Below are positions 15,601 through 24,535 of a stretch of DNA of 64,000 nt, piece after piece; within the stretch, counting starts at the first letter, position 1, and each line of letters starts with the position of its first letter. Position numbers and translations under genes: made by a program. The notes under the pieces were generated by a model, which worked only from the letters and a program-made list of their open reading frames with translations, made no database searches and was not told where the DNA came from. This DNA is from Xanthomonas euvesicatoria pv. euvesicatoria (GTDB taxonomy: Bacteria > Pseudomonadota > Gammaproteobacteria > Xanthomonadales > Xanthomonadaceae), in the NCBI RefSeq assembly GCF_020880415.1, contig NZ_JAJIUJ010000069.1:84229-148228 (forward strand). Direction: 5' to 3'.

Positions 15601-16368
15601 AAGCGGCCTGGCATCCGTGTCGCTTGTATAAGGCACAAAGAAGGTCGCCGGCCAGAACCTGATCAGTAGCGTCTGCGAACCACCATTCCAGGTTACGTCG
15701 GAAGTCGTTACCTGTTCAATTCCGAAGTAGAGATTGCCATTGTTATCCTGGAAACGCTGCCTGTATCCCGTACCGCGAGGTAGCACCATTCCATTCTGAA
15801 TTCTGAAACTGCTGCTGAAATCGTCCCCCATATAGTTGGAAGCAAGCGCCACAGTGGCACCTGCCTGGAGCGGGTTGATCCGCGTATTGACTAAATCTGC
15901 CTGAGGGAAGGGATTCCCATCGTTATTTATCCACGGATCATATTTGACAACAGGATCGTAATAGGTGGGGTTGTAGGCAGAAGAGCGCGCAAACCCAAGA
16001 CTGTCCAGGGGTGGGACGCCGCGACGGTTTTCGTCGATACGAACGCCGGGCAGGACATGGTTGTAACTACACGTCACGCTCGGCGAATCCTCTGTGTTCA
16101 ATGCGCCTTGAGCAGAAAAGAAGCTCTGCCTAGCCGTGCTCCAGCATCCTTGACCGTCCTGTCCCGGAAACTGAGTCTGAAATGTCATCGAGCCCGAGTC
16201 ATCCACCGCCATGATGAACGCGGGAGGCGTCTGCACCTGGTCGTTCATCGGCTCCTGAGCCAGTACGCCCTGTCCCTGCGCAGCAATCAATGTATAGATG
16301 AAGAACCCCAATCCGACTGCGCCGGTCAACGCAGAAGCAAGGATTACTTTCTTTTTGTTAGCTGTCAT
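12622..16368 (-). CDS. pilY1: Type IV pilus tip-associated adhesin/mechanosensor PilY1
   Basis: 1248 aa. The N-terminal hydrophobic signal segment is at residues 8-30. A von Willebrand A-like region begins with a MIDAS motif DDSGSM (56-61); the C-terminal half is a PilY1 beta-propeller (NYMVYVGANDGMLHGFDGG, then VYAADQKGAIWKFDL). In Pseudomonas PilY1 promotes pilus extension, surface sensing and adhesion. The canonical DxDGDGxxD calcium loop before the propeller blade is not seen; a longer insert (VDRWGGTGQSERVRDGYAD) occupies that place. The N-terminal half is more AT-rich than the C-terminal half. It follows pilX closely and overlaps pilE. Confidence 0.93.
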   Translation of the reverse strand: MTANKKKVILASALTGAVGLGFFIYTLIAAQGQGVLAQEPMNDQVQTPPAFIMAVDDSGSMTFQTQFPGQDGQGCWSTARQSFFSAQGALNTEDSPSVTCSYNHVLPGVRIDENRRGVPPLDSLGFARSSAYNPTYYDPVVKYDPWINNDGNPFPQADLVNTRINPLQAGATVALASNYMGDDFSSSFRIQNGMVLPRGTGYRQRFQDNNGNLYFGIEQVTTSDVTWNGGSQTLLIRFWPATFFVPYTSDTDARPLLAGAAAYDAVQRDRVRNVCGTGCDMWKYTIKAANTDALQNFANWFSFYGNRNRAIIAGMTRSLANVNNMRVGFFRINQNASYDSVNEKLPMRNMGTQSEKTALYNSILALPASGGTPNRQAVNAAGIQFQRTDSAAPVQLACQKNAVMLFTDGYSNQDGPSVSNASGDGNMGIPFADTYDNTMGDIAAKYYNNINGGSPIRADMPSGLVPVPSSCNTANASVRLDCQKNLHVNFYGITLGARGNLFNPDVVQDAYTTPAIYQNWPPRENDERSTVDDIWHAATNTRGQYINARTPAEITQAMRRVLSSVTAGSSPSGTLAQSGARIGVGSFSVAPNYEIANEGTDWFGRLTGYTVSVNPQTRVAVSTAAWEASARMPSAAARNVLVSKAGVVSAFNETNISLSDLCTKSTALYPGMSLCTALDLATLGANAATATAYLRGDASGEVRSGGRLRDRTTVLGDIVNSTPVISSPLDDYGYGSLPGNPGATYQAYLNTKKAGRNYMVYVGANDGMLHGFDGGMNGDGVMASNGGVERFAYIPSTALGHMGNLLLPYDPANQSDQKFGHRYYVDGPLAISDTYYGGAWKTSLVGTAGAGGRSVFAMDVTTPTSVTAASRLWEISDLDSSLSAAIRANIGFVLGKPVIVPVLSSNGTVTWKAVFGNGYNSASGKAVLFLVDIKAGTPTVTMIEAAESGSTISGSNGLGNIVVVDRWGGTGQSERVRDGYADTVYAADQKGAIWKFDLRNTTTALTVPLFTSRTSVENSATYRQPITGGLVASAGENGGVTLFFGTGSFSFRNDPFDTAIQSLYGINDVAAGSVTSTITRSNLQANSIATSGTSRSLVMGSSVAGGQGWYVDLPAGERMVGNPSVASGIVFIPTYVPNPNSVGCASQGSNWLFGLNTRTGGAALDVARNGSPSGAAFASGTAATSLTTQGTTPVKDVGVSAIPRLTPSETGGSLPPGGSSCWMVISVAGAQPMYVPYPCGRQSWRQIQ

Positions 16369-16378
16369 GTGCGTTTCT

Positions 16379-16906
16379 TCAAAGTTTGAAGACGGTGTCT
16401 ACTGCGGCTTCGGAACTAGGGTTGTTCTTGTCATCGGCTGCAACACCCGTGATTTGGAAAACAGGAGATGCCGGATCGACGGGCTGGCCCATTCCGATAT
16501 TTGCTTCGCCTTGAATACATTGATCGATTTGACGAACGTTGACGGCTCGATTGGATGTCTGCGCCTGTGCCCATTGCATCGGATCAAAGCCGTCGTCGCA
16601 AACCCGCTTTATGTCACCTGATGCCACCAGGCTGGTAGTATCAGTCGATGAGGTGGTTCTATTGGAAATTTTTTCCACTGAATTTTCGGCATTTCTAACA
16701 GTCCCCTCCGCCTCCTCGAAGGCACGATTCACTGCTCGGTAATTGGATGCCATCTTCTCCTGCATGCCGGAGACTTGGATGCCCGCGATACCAATCAATG
16801 CCAAGAGCACCAGGATGATCAGCGCGACATAGAGAACGGCACCCGTTTGCCGGACAGCTCCGATTTTCAAATTCATACGCGTTTTCAATAGAGGCAGCAT
16901 TGACAT
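16379..16906 (-). CDS. pilX: Type IV minor pilin PilX
   Basis: 175-aa PilX-type assembly protein. The leader is followed by RQTG/AVLYVALIILVLLALIGIAG. As is usual for PilX/GspK-type tip pilins, the classic FTLIE is absent and Val stands at position 5. It is followed by the conserved QVSGMQEKMASNYRAVNRAFEEAE helix of the PilX N-terminal family. It starts 2 nt after pilW. An internal ATG at 16876 would give a shorter leader. The partner PilY1 is encoded next. Confidence 0.9.
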   Translation of the reverse strand: MSMLPLLKTRMNLKIGAVRQTGAVLYVALIILVLLALIGIAGIQVSGMQEKMASNYRAVNRAFEEAEGTVRNAENSVEKISNRTTSSTDTTSLVASGDIKRVCDDGFDPMQWAQAQTSNRAVNVRQIDQCIQGEANIGMGQPVDPASPVFQITGVAADDKNNPSSEAAVDTVFKL

Positions 16907-16908
16907 TA

Positions 16909-18066
16909 TCAGTTACCGAACAGTCGGTTACGGAGAGCGACTGACAACTCATAGGTGGCCCGATACCGCCCATCGCTAGCCGTAGGTGGAACCACCGTTA
17001 CTCCGAGTACACCAAGACGATTGGCCTCAATCGGAGCAGCAGCAGCTGGAGTCGGACTACGCACAAGCACTCCAACCTGCACTTGACCGACCCGCCGCCA
17101 TTGATTGGCAGCTGCTGCGTCAGTTGCTGTTGCAACACTGCTCGCAACCCTCTGCTCCGTAATGTTTCCAACGGGTGGGGTTTGCGTTGCAATGGTTTCG
17201 GTGCTGTCCAGTCCATAAAGGAATTGCAGGCTTTCGATGCCCTCTACCAGTTCCTCGCTGGTGTACTGGCCGTTACCTCCTGCTCTGGCACGCCGCAATG
17301 CGGGCTCCCCTGTATCTGGATTGTTCGCGACGTAATACACAAGCGATTCGGCGCGATACACCATGGTCTGGCCAGTGGGCTGTACAACATATCGACCGGC
17401 AAGGTTTACTCCTGAGGCCACCACTGTTCCAGCAGTGGTCGTGCCTGCAAACACATCGGCGTGCGCGCAGTCCGCGATTCCGAACAGCGTCGGTGCTGCG
17501 ACGCCATCATCCGTCAACCTCGCCCAGCGGGTAGCGTCCATCGTCAACGTCGTATTAGAGCCCGCCGCCGCAATGCCCGTGGCAGGAACCCCCTCAGCGG
17601 AAAGAAAGCGTAAGACGATGATGTCGCTCCCAGCCCGCGGCGCCGGGCTCAGGTTCTGGATCGCAGCAGGCAGCCCGGTAATCGAACCTGCGGTTGCCCC
17701 AACTGTTACCGTTTGCCCTGGCGAAGTACCTGGCGCCTCGTAACCCTGAATCGACACCGAAAAGTCCAGTGGACTGCCGCTCCCCGTGGTGGCGGAAAGA
17801 TTGACCCGCGGGTCGCCTTGCCCCTTAACGAACTGCGCCTGATCGTTGACGCATCCAAAATGTCCTGCCATACGGATATCACGCGCCAAATAGTCCAGCG
17901 CAAATCGCCCATTTTCTTGGGCCCGCGAGGCACCTTCGGATAGCTGAGCCGCAGTACGCGATGCGGAGAAAACCTGGATGACGCCTAACAACAGCACCAG
18001 TCCGATCACCATAGCAATCATGAGTTCAATCAGGGACAGACCTGCGTTGCGTCTATACACACTCAT
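16909..18066 (-). CDS. pilW: Type IV minor pilin PilW
   Basis: 385-aa PilW family protein. The prepilin leader MSVYRRNAG is cleaved before LSLIELMIAMVIGLVLLLGVIQVF (Leu1, Glu5 retained), followed by the PilW region LSEGASRAQENGRFALDYLARDIRMAGHFGC. It works with FimT, PilV, PilX and PilE in the tip complex that starts pilus assembly. It lies between pilV (5 nt) and pilX (2 nt), consistent with one transcript. Confidence 0.93.
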   Translation of the reverse strand: MSVYRRNAGLSLIELMIAMVIGLVLLLGVIQVFSASRTAAQLSEGASRAQENGRFALDYLARDIRMAGHFGCVNDQAQFVKGQGDPRVNLSATTGSGSPLDFSVSIQGYEAPGTSPGQTVTVGATAGSITGLPAAIQNLSPAPRAGSDIIVLRFLSAEGVPATGIAAAGSNTTLTMDATRWARLTDDGVAAPTLFGIADCAHADVFAGTTTAGTVVASGVNLAGRYVVQPTGQTMVYRAESLVYYVANNPDTGEPALRRARAGGNGQYTSEELVEGIESLQFLYGLDSTETIATQTPPVGNITEQRVASSVATATDAAAANQWRRVGQVQVGVLVRSPTPAAAAPIEANRLGVLGVTVVPPTASDGRYRATYELSVALRNRLFGN

Positions 18067-18071
18067 CGCTG

Positions 18072-18551
18072 TTAAATCTCCGTCCGCAAAGCAAAACTCG
18101 TAACGGCATCCGGATTATCCTTGTCCCAGCGCTGATCACCCCAGCTGATCGAGACTGTCGCAACCCCATTGGCATAGGTGACTGTAGCAGCAGCCTTATC
18201 TCCCAATGCTTTCGCGACTTGGCACTGCCAGCGCGCGATGTTTTGCGTGATTGCCACCGCCTCGCCGGTGGGATATATACAAGCACCTGCTTGAGTAACA
18301 GAACCTGCAGCGAAACTCGCTGCAGTGTATTGGGTCACCAAGTACCGATTTGACCGCATTTGATCAATCAGATCGTATGCAAGATTGGTTGCCTGCGTAC
18401 GATAATTGGCGCTTTGTACAAAGCGGACATTCATGGTTTGCAGCAGTGCGAACCCAAGTAAACCGAAGGCCAGCACGAGGATCGCGATCAACACTTCGAT
18501 CAAAGTGAAGCCTCGCGACGACCGTGCACTAGTGTGAGGGACCTTCTTCAT
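18072..18551 (-). CDS. pilV: Type IV minor pilin PilV
   Basis: 159 aa. Leader ending SSRG is followed by FTLIEVLIAILVLAFGLLGFALLQ, a canonical class III signal with Glu5. The next segment (NYRTQATNLAYDLIDQMRSN) is typical of PilV. I chose ATG at 18551 because it overlaps the fimT stop as ATGA; the TTG at 18557 is less likely. Product of the minor-pilin operon, required for pilus priming. Confidence 0.92.
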   Translation of the reverse strand: MKKVPHTSARSSRGFTLIEVLIAILVLAFGLLGFALLQTMNVRFVQSANYRTQATNLAYDLIDQMRSNRYLVTQYTAASFAAGSVTQAGACIYPTGEAVAITQNIARWQCQVAKALGDKAAATVTYANGVATVSISWGDQRWDKDNPDAVTSFALRTEI

Positions 18552-19066
18552 ACACAAGCCTCTTTTTTGCTACGGATTTGACCGGATGCATTCACGGTCA
18601 ATGATCTTCTCAGGGGCTGCCCCCCGCACTGATCCGGCTGAAGAGTGACTTTCTGGTCTGCAGCTGCGCGGCGGCGCCCACGCGCATCAAACGCGATCAC
18701 CGTCCCAGTGGTGGGTCCCTGGACAACAAGCCGAGGATTGCCGGTCGAGTAGCGTAGCACTGCTTCTCCTGCGTCAAAGGTGCCGTTGCCGTTGGAGTCA
18801 CTCCAGGCCATGACTCCCCCACTCCAGCTACCGTCGCAGCTGGTCCCATTGGAGCTACCACACACGCCTCCACCCTGACCATTCCGTATGGCCTCGGTCC
18901 TGGAGAGATTCAACAAAGCCATTAGCTCGTTATTGGCGGCAGCCGCCCGATTTGATCGCAGGACTCCTTGGAAACTCGGGTAACCAATGGAAGCTACGAT
19001 CGCGAGCACGGCCACGGTTACCATGAGCTCAATCAGGGTGAACCCACGCGAACGGACAACTAACAT
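18548..19066 (-). CDS. fimT: Type IV pseudopilin FimT (GspH family)
   Basis: 172 aa, first gene of the pilus operon. Very short leader MLVVRSRG, then FTLIELMVTVAVLAIVASIGYP. The FimT/GspH domain has LLNLSRTEAIRNG near residue 60, a Gly/Ser-rich loop with Cys pair (GVCGSSNGTSCDG), and C-terminal CGGQPLRRSLTVNASG. Members of this family can bind DNA in natural competence (shown for Legionella FimT). ATG start; upstream is a 124-bp gap to ppnN in which I see no firm promoter. Confidence 0.9.
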   Translation of the reverse strand: MLVVRSRGFTLIELMVTVAVLAIVASIGYPSFQGVLRSNRAAAANNELMALLNLSRTEAIRNGQGGGVCGSSNGTSCDGSWSGGVMAWSDSNGNGTFDAGEAVLRYSTGNPRLVVQGPTTGTVIAFDARGRRRAAADQKVTLQPDQCGGQPLRRSLTVNASGQIRSKKEACV

Positions 19067-19190
19067 TAGACGCTCCCCAGCGTTGGTTTTGACAGCATCG
19101 TCAAGCTTCAGGCCTAACGCAATCTACTGCAGACAAACGGTAGGAATGGCCGACAAACGACGCCGGCCTTTCCCAGATCCCCACCAACCT

Positions 19191-20576
19191 TTAAGTCACC
19201 ACCCGATAACAAGGCCGATAGTCCCCCGAGATCTTCATCCGGCGCTGCTCAACGAAGCCGCGCAGCAGCGCATCCAGGGCCTGCATGATCTCGGGATCGC
19301 CGTTGATTTCGAAGGGGCCGAATTCCTCGATGCGGCGCATGCCGTCTTCCTTGACGTTGCCGGCGACGATGCCGGAGAAGGCGCGGCGCAGGTCGGCGGC
19401 CAGGGCCGGCGCCGGGCGGCCGTGGTGCAGGTCCAGCGCGGCCATCGCTTCGTGGCTGGGCTCGAAGGGCTGCTGGTACTCGAGCGGGATGTGCACGGAC
19501 CAGTTGAAGTAATACGAGTCCTTCTGGTCCTTGCGGTGCGCGCGCACTCCGTGGACCCCTTCGGCCATACAGCGCGCGACGGCGACCGGGTCGCCGACGA
19601 TGATCTCGTAGCGCGAGGCGGCAGCGTCGCCTAGGGTGAGGCGAATGAAACGGTCGATCTGCTCGAAGTACGGCGCGGCGATGGTCGGGCCGGTGAGGAT
19701 CAGCGGGAACGGCACGTTCGCGTTTTCTTCGCGTAGCAGGATGCCGAGCAGGTAGAGAATTTCCTCCGCGGTGCCGACACCGCCCGGGAACACTAGGATG
19801 CCATGTCCGATGCGGACGAAGGCCTCAAGGCGCTTCTCGATGTCCGGCATGATCACCAGATGGTTGACGATCGGGTTCGGCGATTCGGCGGCGATGATGC
19901 CTGGCTCGGTGACGCCGATGTAGCGGGTATTGTGCTTGCGCTGCTTGGCATGCGCGATGGTGGCGCCCTTCATCGGCCCCTTCATGGCGCCCGGGCCGCA
20001 GCCGGTGCAGATATCCAGCCCGCGCAAGCCAAGCTCGTAGCCGACCTGCTTGGTGTAAAGGTATTCATCGCGCGAGATGGAATGGCCGCCCCAGCACACG
20101 ACCAGGTTCGGATCCAAGGGCTGCAGGATGCGCGCATTACGCAGCTGGCCGAACACGGCATTGGTGATGCCTTCGCTGGTGTCGAGATCCGCGCGTTGCG
20201 CTTCGAGCTCGATGGCCATGTAAGCGAGATCGCGGACGACGGCAAACAACAGTTCGGCCACGCCGCGGATGATCTCGCCATCGACGAAAGCCATTGCCGG
20301 TGCGTTGATCAGATCGATGCGGATGCCGCGATCCTGCTGATTCACCTGGATGTCGAAATCCGGGTAGAGATCGCGCGCAGCGCGCGGGTCGTCCGATGCG
20401 CTTCCGCTGGTCAGCACGGCCAGCGCACAGCGGCGCAACAGCTCATGCATGCCACCGCTGGATGCATCGCGCAACCGGGCCACTTCTGCCTTGGACAACA
20501 CATCCAGACCACCACGCGGGTAGATCCGCGCATCCACCACCGGCAGCGCCCGTGCTGCCGTACTGCTGAGTTCCAT
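19191..20576 (-). CDS. ppnN: Pyrimidine/purine nucleotide 5'-monophosphate nucleosidase (LOG family)
   Basis: 461 aa, close to E. coli PpnN/YgdH (454 aa), which hydrolyses nucleoside monophosphates to base plus ribose 5-phosphate and binds (p)ppGpp. The LOG (lysine decarboxylase-like) signature PGGVGTAEE is at residues 264-272, preceded by TGCGPGAMKGPMKGA, the nucleotide-binding loop. The long N-terminal domain is characteristic of PpnN rather than the short LOG proteins. ATG with AGGAG 6 nt upstream. It stands alone, behind the oar terminator. Confidence 0.9.
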   Translation of the reverse strand: MELSSTAARALPVVDARIYPRGGLDVLSKAEVARLRDASSGGMHELLRRCALAVLTSGSASDDPRAARDLYPDFDIQVNQQDRGIRIDLINAPAMAFVDGEIIRGVAELLFAVVRDLAYMAIELEAQRADLDTSEGITNAVFGQLRNARILQPLDPNLVVCWGGHSISRDEYLYTKQVGYELGLRGLDICTGCGPGAMKGPMKGATIAHAKQRKHNTRYIGVTEPGIIAAESPNPIVNHLVIMPDIEKRLEAFVRIGHGILVFPGGVGTAEEILYLLGILLREENANVPFPLILTGPTIAAPYFEQIDRFIRLTLGDAAASRYEIIVGDPVAVARCMAEGVHGVRAHRKDQKDSYYFNWSVHIPLEYQQPFEPSHEAMAALDLHHGRPAPALAADLRRAFSGIVAGNVKEDGMRRIEEFGPFEINGDPEIMQALDALLRGFVEQRRMKISGDYRPCYRVVT

Positions 20577-20630
20577 AGCATGCTCCTGTCGTATGCACGG
20601 AACTTTAGCGTACTCACCCGCACAAAAGAA

Positions 20631-20658
20631 AACGGCCGGGAGACACCGGCCGTTTTTG
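20631..20658. terminator. Terminator after the Oar-like receptor gene
   Basis: AACGGCCGG and CCGGCCGTT flank a 6-nt loop (20631-20654), with T-rich sequence on both strands (TTTTCTTTT on the minus side). It lies 25 nt past the receptor stop and before ppnN. Confidence 0.88.
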
Positions 20659-20682
20659 CAAACATCGACACGCTAGCCGGCT

Positions 20683-23600
20683 TTAGAACTGGTAGCGGAA
20701 GCCCAGCTGCAGCGCCCAGCGGGAGATGCCCTTGTCGTCGTAGACGGTCGCGGCATCCGGCTCATTGAAGCGGTAAACATACTTGCCAGTCGCCGCGTCG
20801 ATACCGCCGTATTCAGCAACACCCTTGAAGCCCGGGAATGCGTACTCATCGACGCGGCCCCACTTCTTGTTGAGCAGGTTGCCCACGTTCATGACGTCGA
20901 CCCAGATCTGCGCCTTGTTGCCATCGAAGAAGCCAGGAAGCTCCTGCTCGATGTGTAGATCGAACTGGTTGACCCAGGAATTACGTACCGCATTGCGGCC
21001 AGCAACCTGGCCCTTGTGCGTGGACAAGTACTGGTCATTGTTGACGTAGTTCCAGAACGCGTTTTCTTCGGCCGCGTTACGGAACAGCACATCGCCGCGC
21101 GCCGCCGGGATGTACAACAGGTCATTGGAGCGACCGTCGCCATTGGCATCGTTGTCGAACGTATAGCTGTAGGGACGACCGCTGCGGCCTTGATACACCA
21201 GACCGACCTTCGTTGCAAAATCGCCGAAGAAATTATGCTTCCACTGCAGCGTACCCAGGAAACTGTCCTTGATTTCGTATGCCGAGGTTGCATTGACCTC
21301 TTCATTCGCCTGGAAGGTTGCGGTGTTGAGCAGCTGCGACCCCGAAGTGGAACTGGTCAGACCGCTGACTTCCTTCGCGTTCGAGTAGGTGTAAGCCAAG
21401 CTCCACGACCAGTCGCTGTCGTTGAACGGCTTGTTCAAGCCGACAGTGAAACTTTGCGAGCCACCCTGATCGGTGGGGCGCGCAATGATGGCATCGTTGA
21501 AGCTCATGTTGCGACCAGCACGGATATCGGTACCGCTGTTCACACATGACGAACCAGCCGCCACACCCGTTTCGCGGAGACATGCATTACCCAGGGAATT
21601 CCAGTTAGCCGGATTGCGGCCATTGGCATTCCAGTAGATATCACGACCATCCTGGCCAACTGCCGTCGGATTACCGAGATTGAGCTGCTGGTAATAAATC
21701 GCTTCCTTGACCTTGGTCACCACACCTTCCATCGAGGCGACGATGCCGTACCACGGCAACTCGGTATCGAAGGCGAGGTTTGCTTTCCAAACGGACGGCT
21801 GGCTCAGATCCTTGTCAACAAAGTCGACCGACTGCGTGGCGCCCGATGTTCCGCGCGGCTGGTTGTTGATATCCGGCGTGAAGCGGATACCACTGTTGGA
21901 CGCGTTGTTGAAGTTGTAATCGGTATAAGCCAAACCAGTATTGGAATACGGATTGGACAACCAAACCGACGCGGCAGCACCCTGGAACAGGCCAACGCCG
22001 CCACGCAGCTGGGTCGGACGATCTGCATCGAAGGTGTAGTTGAAACCAAAGCGCGGCTGCCACAAGCCGTTGCCGTCAATGGTTTCATCATTGCGAAGAC
22101 CGAATGCGTTAAACGCAGCCTGGTTGAACTGCGGCGAGTTCTTCACCATCGGCTCGTCATAACGCAGGCCGAAGTTCAGTGTCAGGTTGCTATTGACGGC
22201 CCAAGAATCCTGCAAGAACACGCCCACGTTCCGCACGCCCCACTTCGCAGCGATATTGTCGATACCGGTGGGCGAATACGAGTAACGATACGCGTTCGGC
22301 AAATTTGCCTGGTAATTGGCAACCGAGTTGAAGGTGTAGCTACCGAAAACACGCGGACCATATAAGTTGTAGATGTCGTTGTCTTCGTAGTCGAACCCGA
22401 ACTTGACCGTGTGGTCATTCAAGAACAGCGTGCCGGCGAAGAAGGCGTTCCAGGTTTCGGTGCGCAACTCGTTAGCCTGAGTATTGGCTTCAGTACCCAG
22501 ATTTAAAGTGTTGTTGCCGAAACGCACGGCGATGGCCGGCAACTGCGATGCCGCAGTACGAACTGCCGAGTAATCGCGATAAGACACCTTGGCTTCGGTC
22601 GAAAAAGTATCGGTCCAGTCGCTGAACAACTGACCGGTGTAGGTCTCGAGTTCGAAGTCGCGCACATAGTGGTACGAGTTCAACGCCAGCTGATTGTTGC
22701 CGAACCCATTGAGATTGGCCGTGCTCTGCTCGGACTTGCCATAGCGGAACGAACCACGATGCTTGTCGCTGATGTTCCAATCCAGCTTGAAGCCCTTCTC
22801 TTCTGAATCAGAATCCAATGCCGGCAAGGCCAGGGTCCCAGGGTCGAAGCCATAGACATTGCGCGAGATATCGATCACCTGATCGACCTGCGCCTGGGTA
22901 ATACCGACTTCATTGCTGGCACCAGAACCGGCTGGACCGTAGCCACTGTTACCGGTAAACACACCCTTACCCTTGTACTTCTCATAGTTGGCGAAGAAGA
23001 ACAATTTGTCCTTGACGATCGGGCCGCCCAGAGTCAGACCATACGTCGCTTCGTTGTCGAACAGCTGCGGGCGGATGTTGTTCTGATTCTTGCCCGACCA
23101 GTCGTTCTCGCGATAAGTGCCGTAGACCGAACCATGGAATTCGTTGGTGCCCGACTTGGTGACGGCATTGATCACGCCACCGGTGCCGCCACTGATCGTC
23201 ACGTCGTAGTTGGCCACGTCCACCGAGATTTCATCAATGACGTCCATCGAGAACGGCTGGCGCGGGGTCGGCAGGCTGTTGGATTCCAGACCGAAGGCGT
23301 CGTTGGTGCTGATGCCGTCGACGCGGATCGCGTTGTAGCGCGGGTTCTGGCCGGCGATGGAGATTTCGTTGCGCGCCTTGTCGGTTTGCGCAACGCGCGG
23401 ATCCAGACGCACATAGTCCTGCAGGTTACGGTTAATCGACGGCAGCGACTCGATTTCTTCGCGGGTCACGTTGGTGCCGGTACCCATCTTGTTGGCGCTG
23501 AAAATGGCCGAGCCGTAATTGCCGGCGATTGCCTGCACAGTGCCCAGCGTCGCCAGATCGCCGCCCAGAGCGGCATCGACCTGATTGACCTTGTCCAGAT

Positions 23601-23907
23601 TCAGATACACGCCTTCGCGGGTGGTGTTGCCAGCGCCCGAAGCGGTAATGGTAATGGTGTACGGCCCGCCCACACGCAAGCCGCGCGCGTTATAGCGTCC
23701 GCTGGCATCGGTGGTGGCGCGGCTGACCGTTCCGGACTCCACGTGCGTAATGGTGACTTCGGCGTTCGGGACGGGCTGGCCGCCACTGCCGGTCACCAGG
23801 CCGGCGACGCCAGCCGAGGTGCTTTGCGCAAACACAGGAGCGGCGGCGAGCGCGGCGACAAGGCCAAGCGTCAGCTTGGACATGCGGAGATAACGGGGGT
23901 GGGTCAT
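20683..23907 (-). CDS. Oar-like TonB-dependent receptor with carboxypeptidase-regulatory domain
   Basis: 1074-aa outer-membrane protein. Signal peptide ends near AAAPVFAQ. An N-terminal Ig-like carboxypeptidase-regulatory domain (residues 30-110: GSGGQPVPNAEVTITHVESG) is followed by a plug domain (GINLQDYV-like NRNLQDYVRLDPRVAQ, then GGTGGVINAVTKSG) and a 22-strand-type barrel ending in the C-terminal Phe of LQLGFRYQF. Family: Oar (Myxococcus adhesion/development) and many Xanthomonas TonB receptors. The substrate is unknown. ATG has GAGG 8 nt upstream. No transport partners are adjacent. Confidence 0.92.
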   Translation of the reverse strand: MTHPRYLRMSKLTLGLVAALAAAPVFAQSTSAGVAGLVTGSGGQPVPNAEVTITHVESGTVSRATTDASGRYNARGLRVGGPYTITITASGAGNTTREGVYLNLDKVNQVDAALGGDLATLGTVQAIAGNYGSAIFSANKMGTGTNVTREEIESLPSINRNLQDYVRLDPRVAQTDKARNEISIAGQNPRYNAIRVDGISTNDAFGLESNSLPTPRQPFSMDVIDEISVDVANYDVTISGGTGGVINAVTKSGTNEFHGSVYGTYRENDWSGKNQNNIRPQLFDNEATYGLTLGGPIVKDKLFFFANYEKYKGKGVFTGNSGYGPAGSGASNEVGITQAQVDQVIDISRNVYGFDPGTLALPALDSDSEEKGFKLDWNISDKHRGSFRYGKSEQSTANLNGFGNNQLALNSYHYVRDFELETYTGQLFSDWTDTFSTEAKVSYRDYSAVRTAASQLPAIAVRFGNNTLNLGTEANTQANELRTETWNAFFAGTLFLNDHTVKFGFDYEDNDIYNLYGPRVFGSYTFNSVANYQANLPNAYRYSYSPTGIDNIAAKWGVRNVGVFLQDSWAVNSNLTLNFGLRYDEPMVKNSPQFNQAAFNAFGLRNDETIDGNGLWQPRFGFNYTFDADRPTQLRGGVGLFQGAAASVWLSNPYSNTGLAYTDYNFNNASNSGIRFTPDINNQPRGTSGATQSVDFVDKDLSQPSVWKANLAFDTELPWYGIVASMEGVVTKVKEAIYYQQLNLGNPTAVGQDGRDIYWNANGRNPANWNSLGNACLRETGVAAGSSCVNSGTDIRAGRNMSFNDAIIARPTDQGGSQSFTVGLNKPFNDSDWSWSLAYTYSNAKEVSGLTSSTSGSQLLNTATFQANEEVNATSAYEIKDSFLGTLQWKHNFFGDFATKVGLVYQGRSGRPYSYTFDNDANGDGRSNDLLYIPAARGDVLFRNAAEENAFWNYVNNDQYLSTHKGQVAGRNAVRNSWVNQFDLHIEQELPGFFDGNKAQIWVDVMNVGNLLNKKWGRVDEYAFPGFKGVAEYGGIDAATGKYVYRFNEPDAATVYDDKGISRWALQLGFRYQF

Positions 23908-24535
23908 TTCGGTAGCCTCGATACAGGTTGGGCAGTGACAAAAAGGCGCAGTCAGCCCAACCGTTCCCGGGGGTGGGCTGCCGATGATCTGGGGTCCCTT
24001 GCCGCGCGACTGGTTGCTGCCGCAACGGTTAACAACAGATTAACACGCTAAGCCCTGATTGTGACGACGGCGTGACAAACTTCGCGCGCTGCTACATGAA
24101 CTGCGAAGGTCAAGGCGTAATCGCCAGATCGTGCAAGGTCGCAACTTGAGCGAGACGCCCATCGCGCCTTTGAAGCTACGAAGTGGCCAAATTGGGGCAA
24201 ATCGCCCAAACGCTTGCATTCGGCCATGGCGTGCGTGCTGCACATGGGGTTGCCATCTGTCGATGCGCCCCACCGAATATGACATTCCACCTGCACTCAT
24301 GCGTCAGTGACGGATCAACCTCAAGACAGTCGCCAGCGGCCAAGGGCTGCGCCGCCTTTCATCGTCCAGAGCCCATTGCGTCGCACCGCTAGATGTCCGG
24401 ACGCGACGGCGCGCTGGTTGCCGGCACCATGGACCGTGCGCACGTAACCCACGGCCAGTGCGGGTTGAAACCCCGGGCCATCGATGCGTGTCGACGCACA
24501 CACGCGGCGCGATCGCCAAGCCGCCCCGAGCTGCG
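23908..24535. other. Intergenic region upstream of the Oar-like gene
   Basis: 628 bp without a gene I can support. It must contain the receptor promoter; the only structured site I see is an inverted repeat GTTAA-N7-TTAAC at 24028-24044, with a possible -10 (TAATCT on the minus strand) inside it. The open frames on both strands lack signatures. The half next to the marC homologue shows nothing recognisable. Confidence 0.4.
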
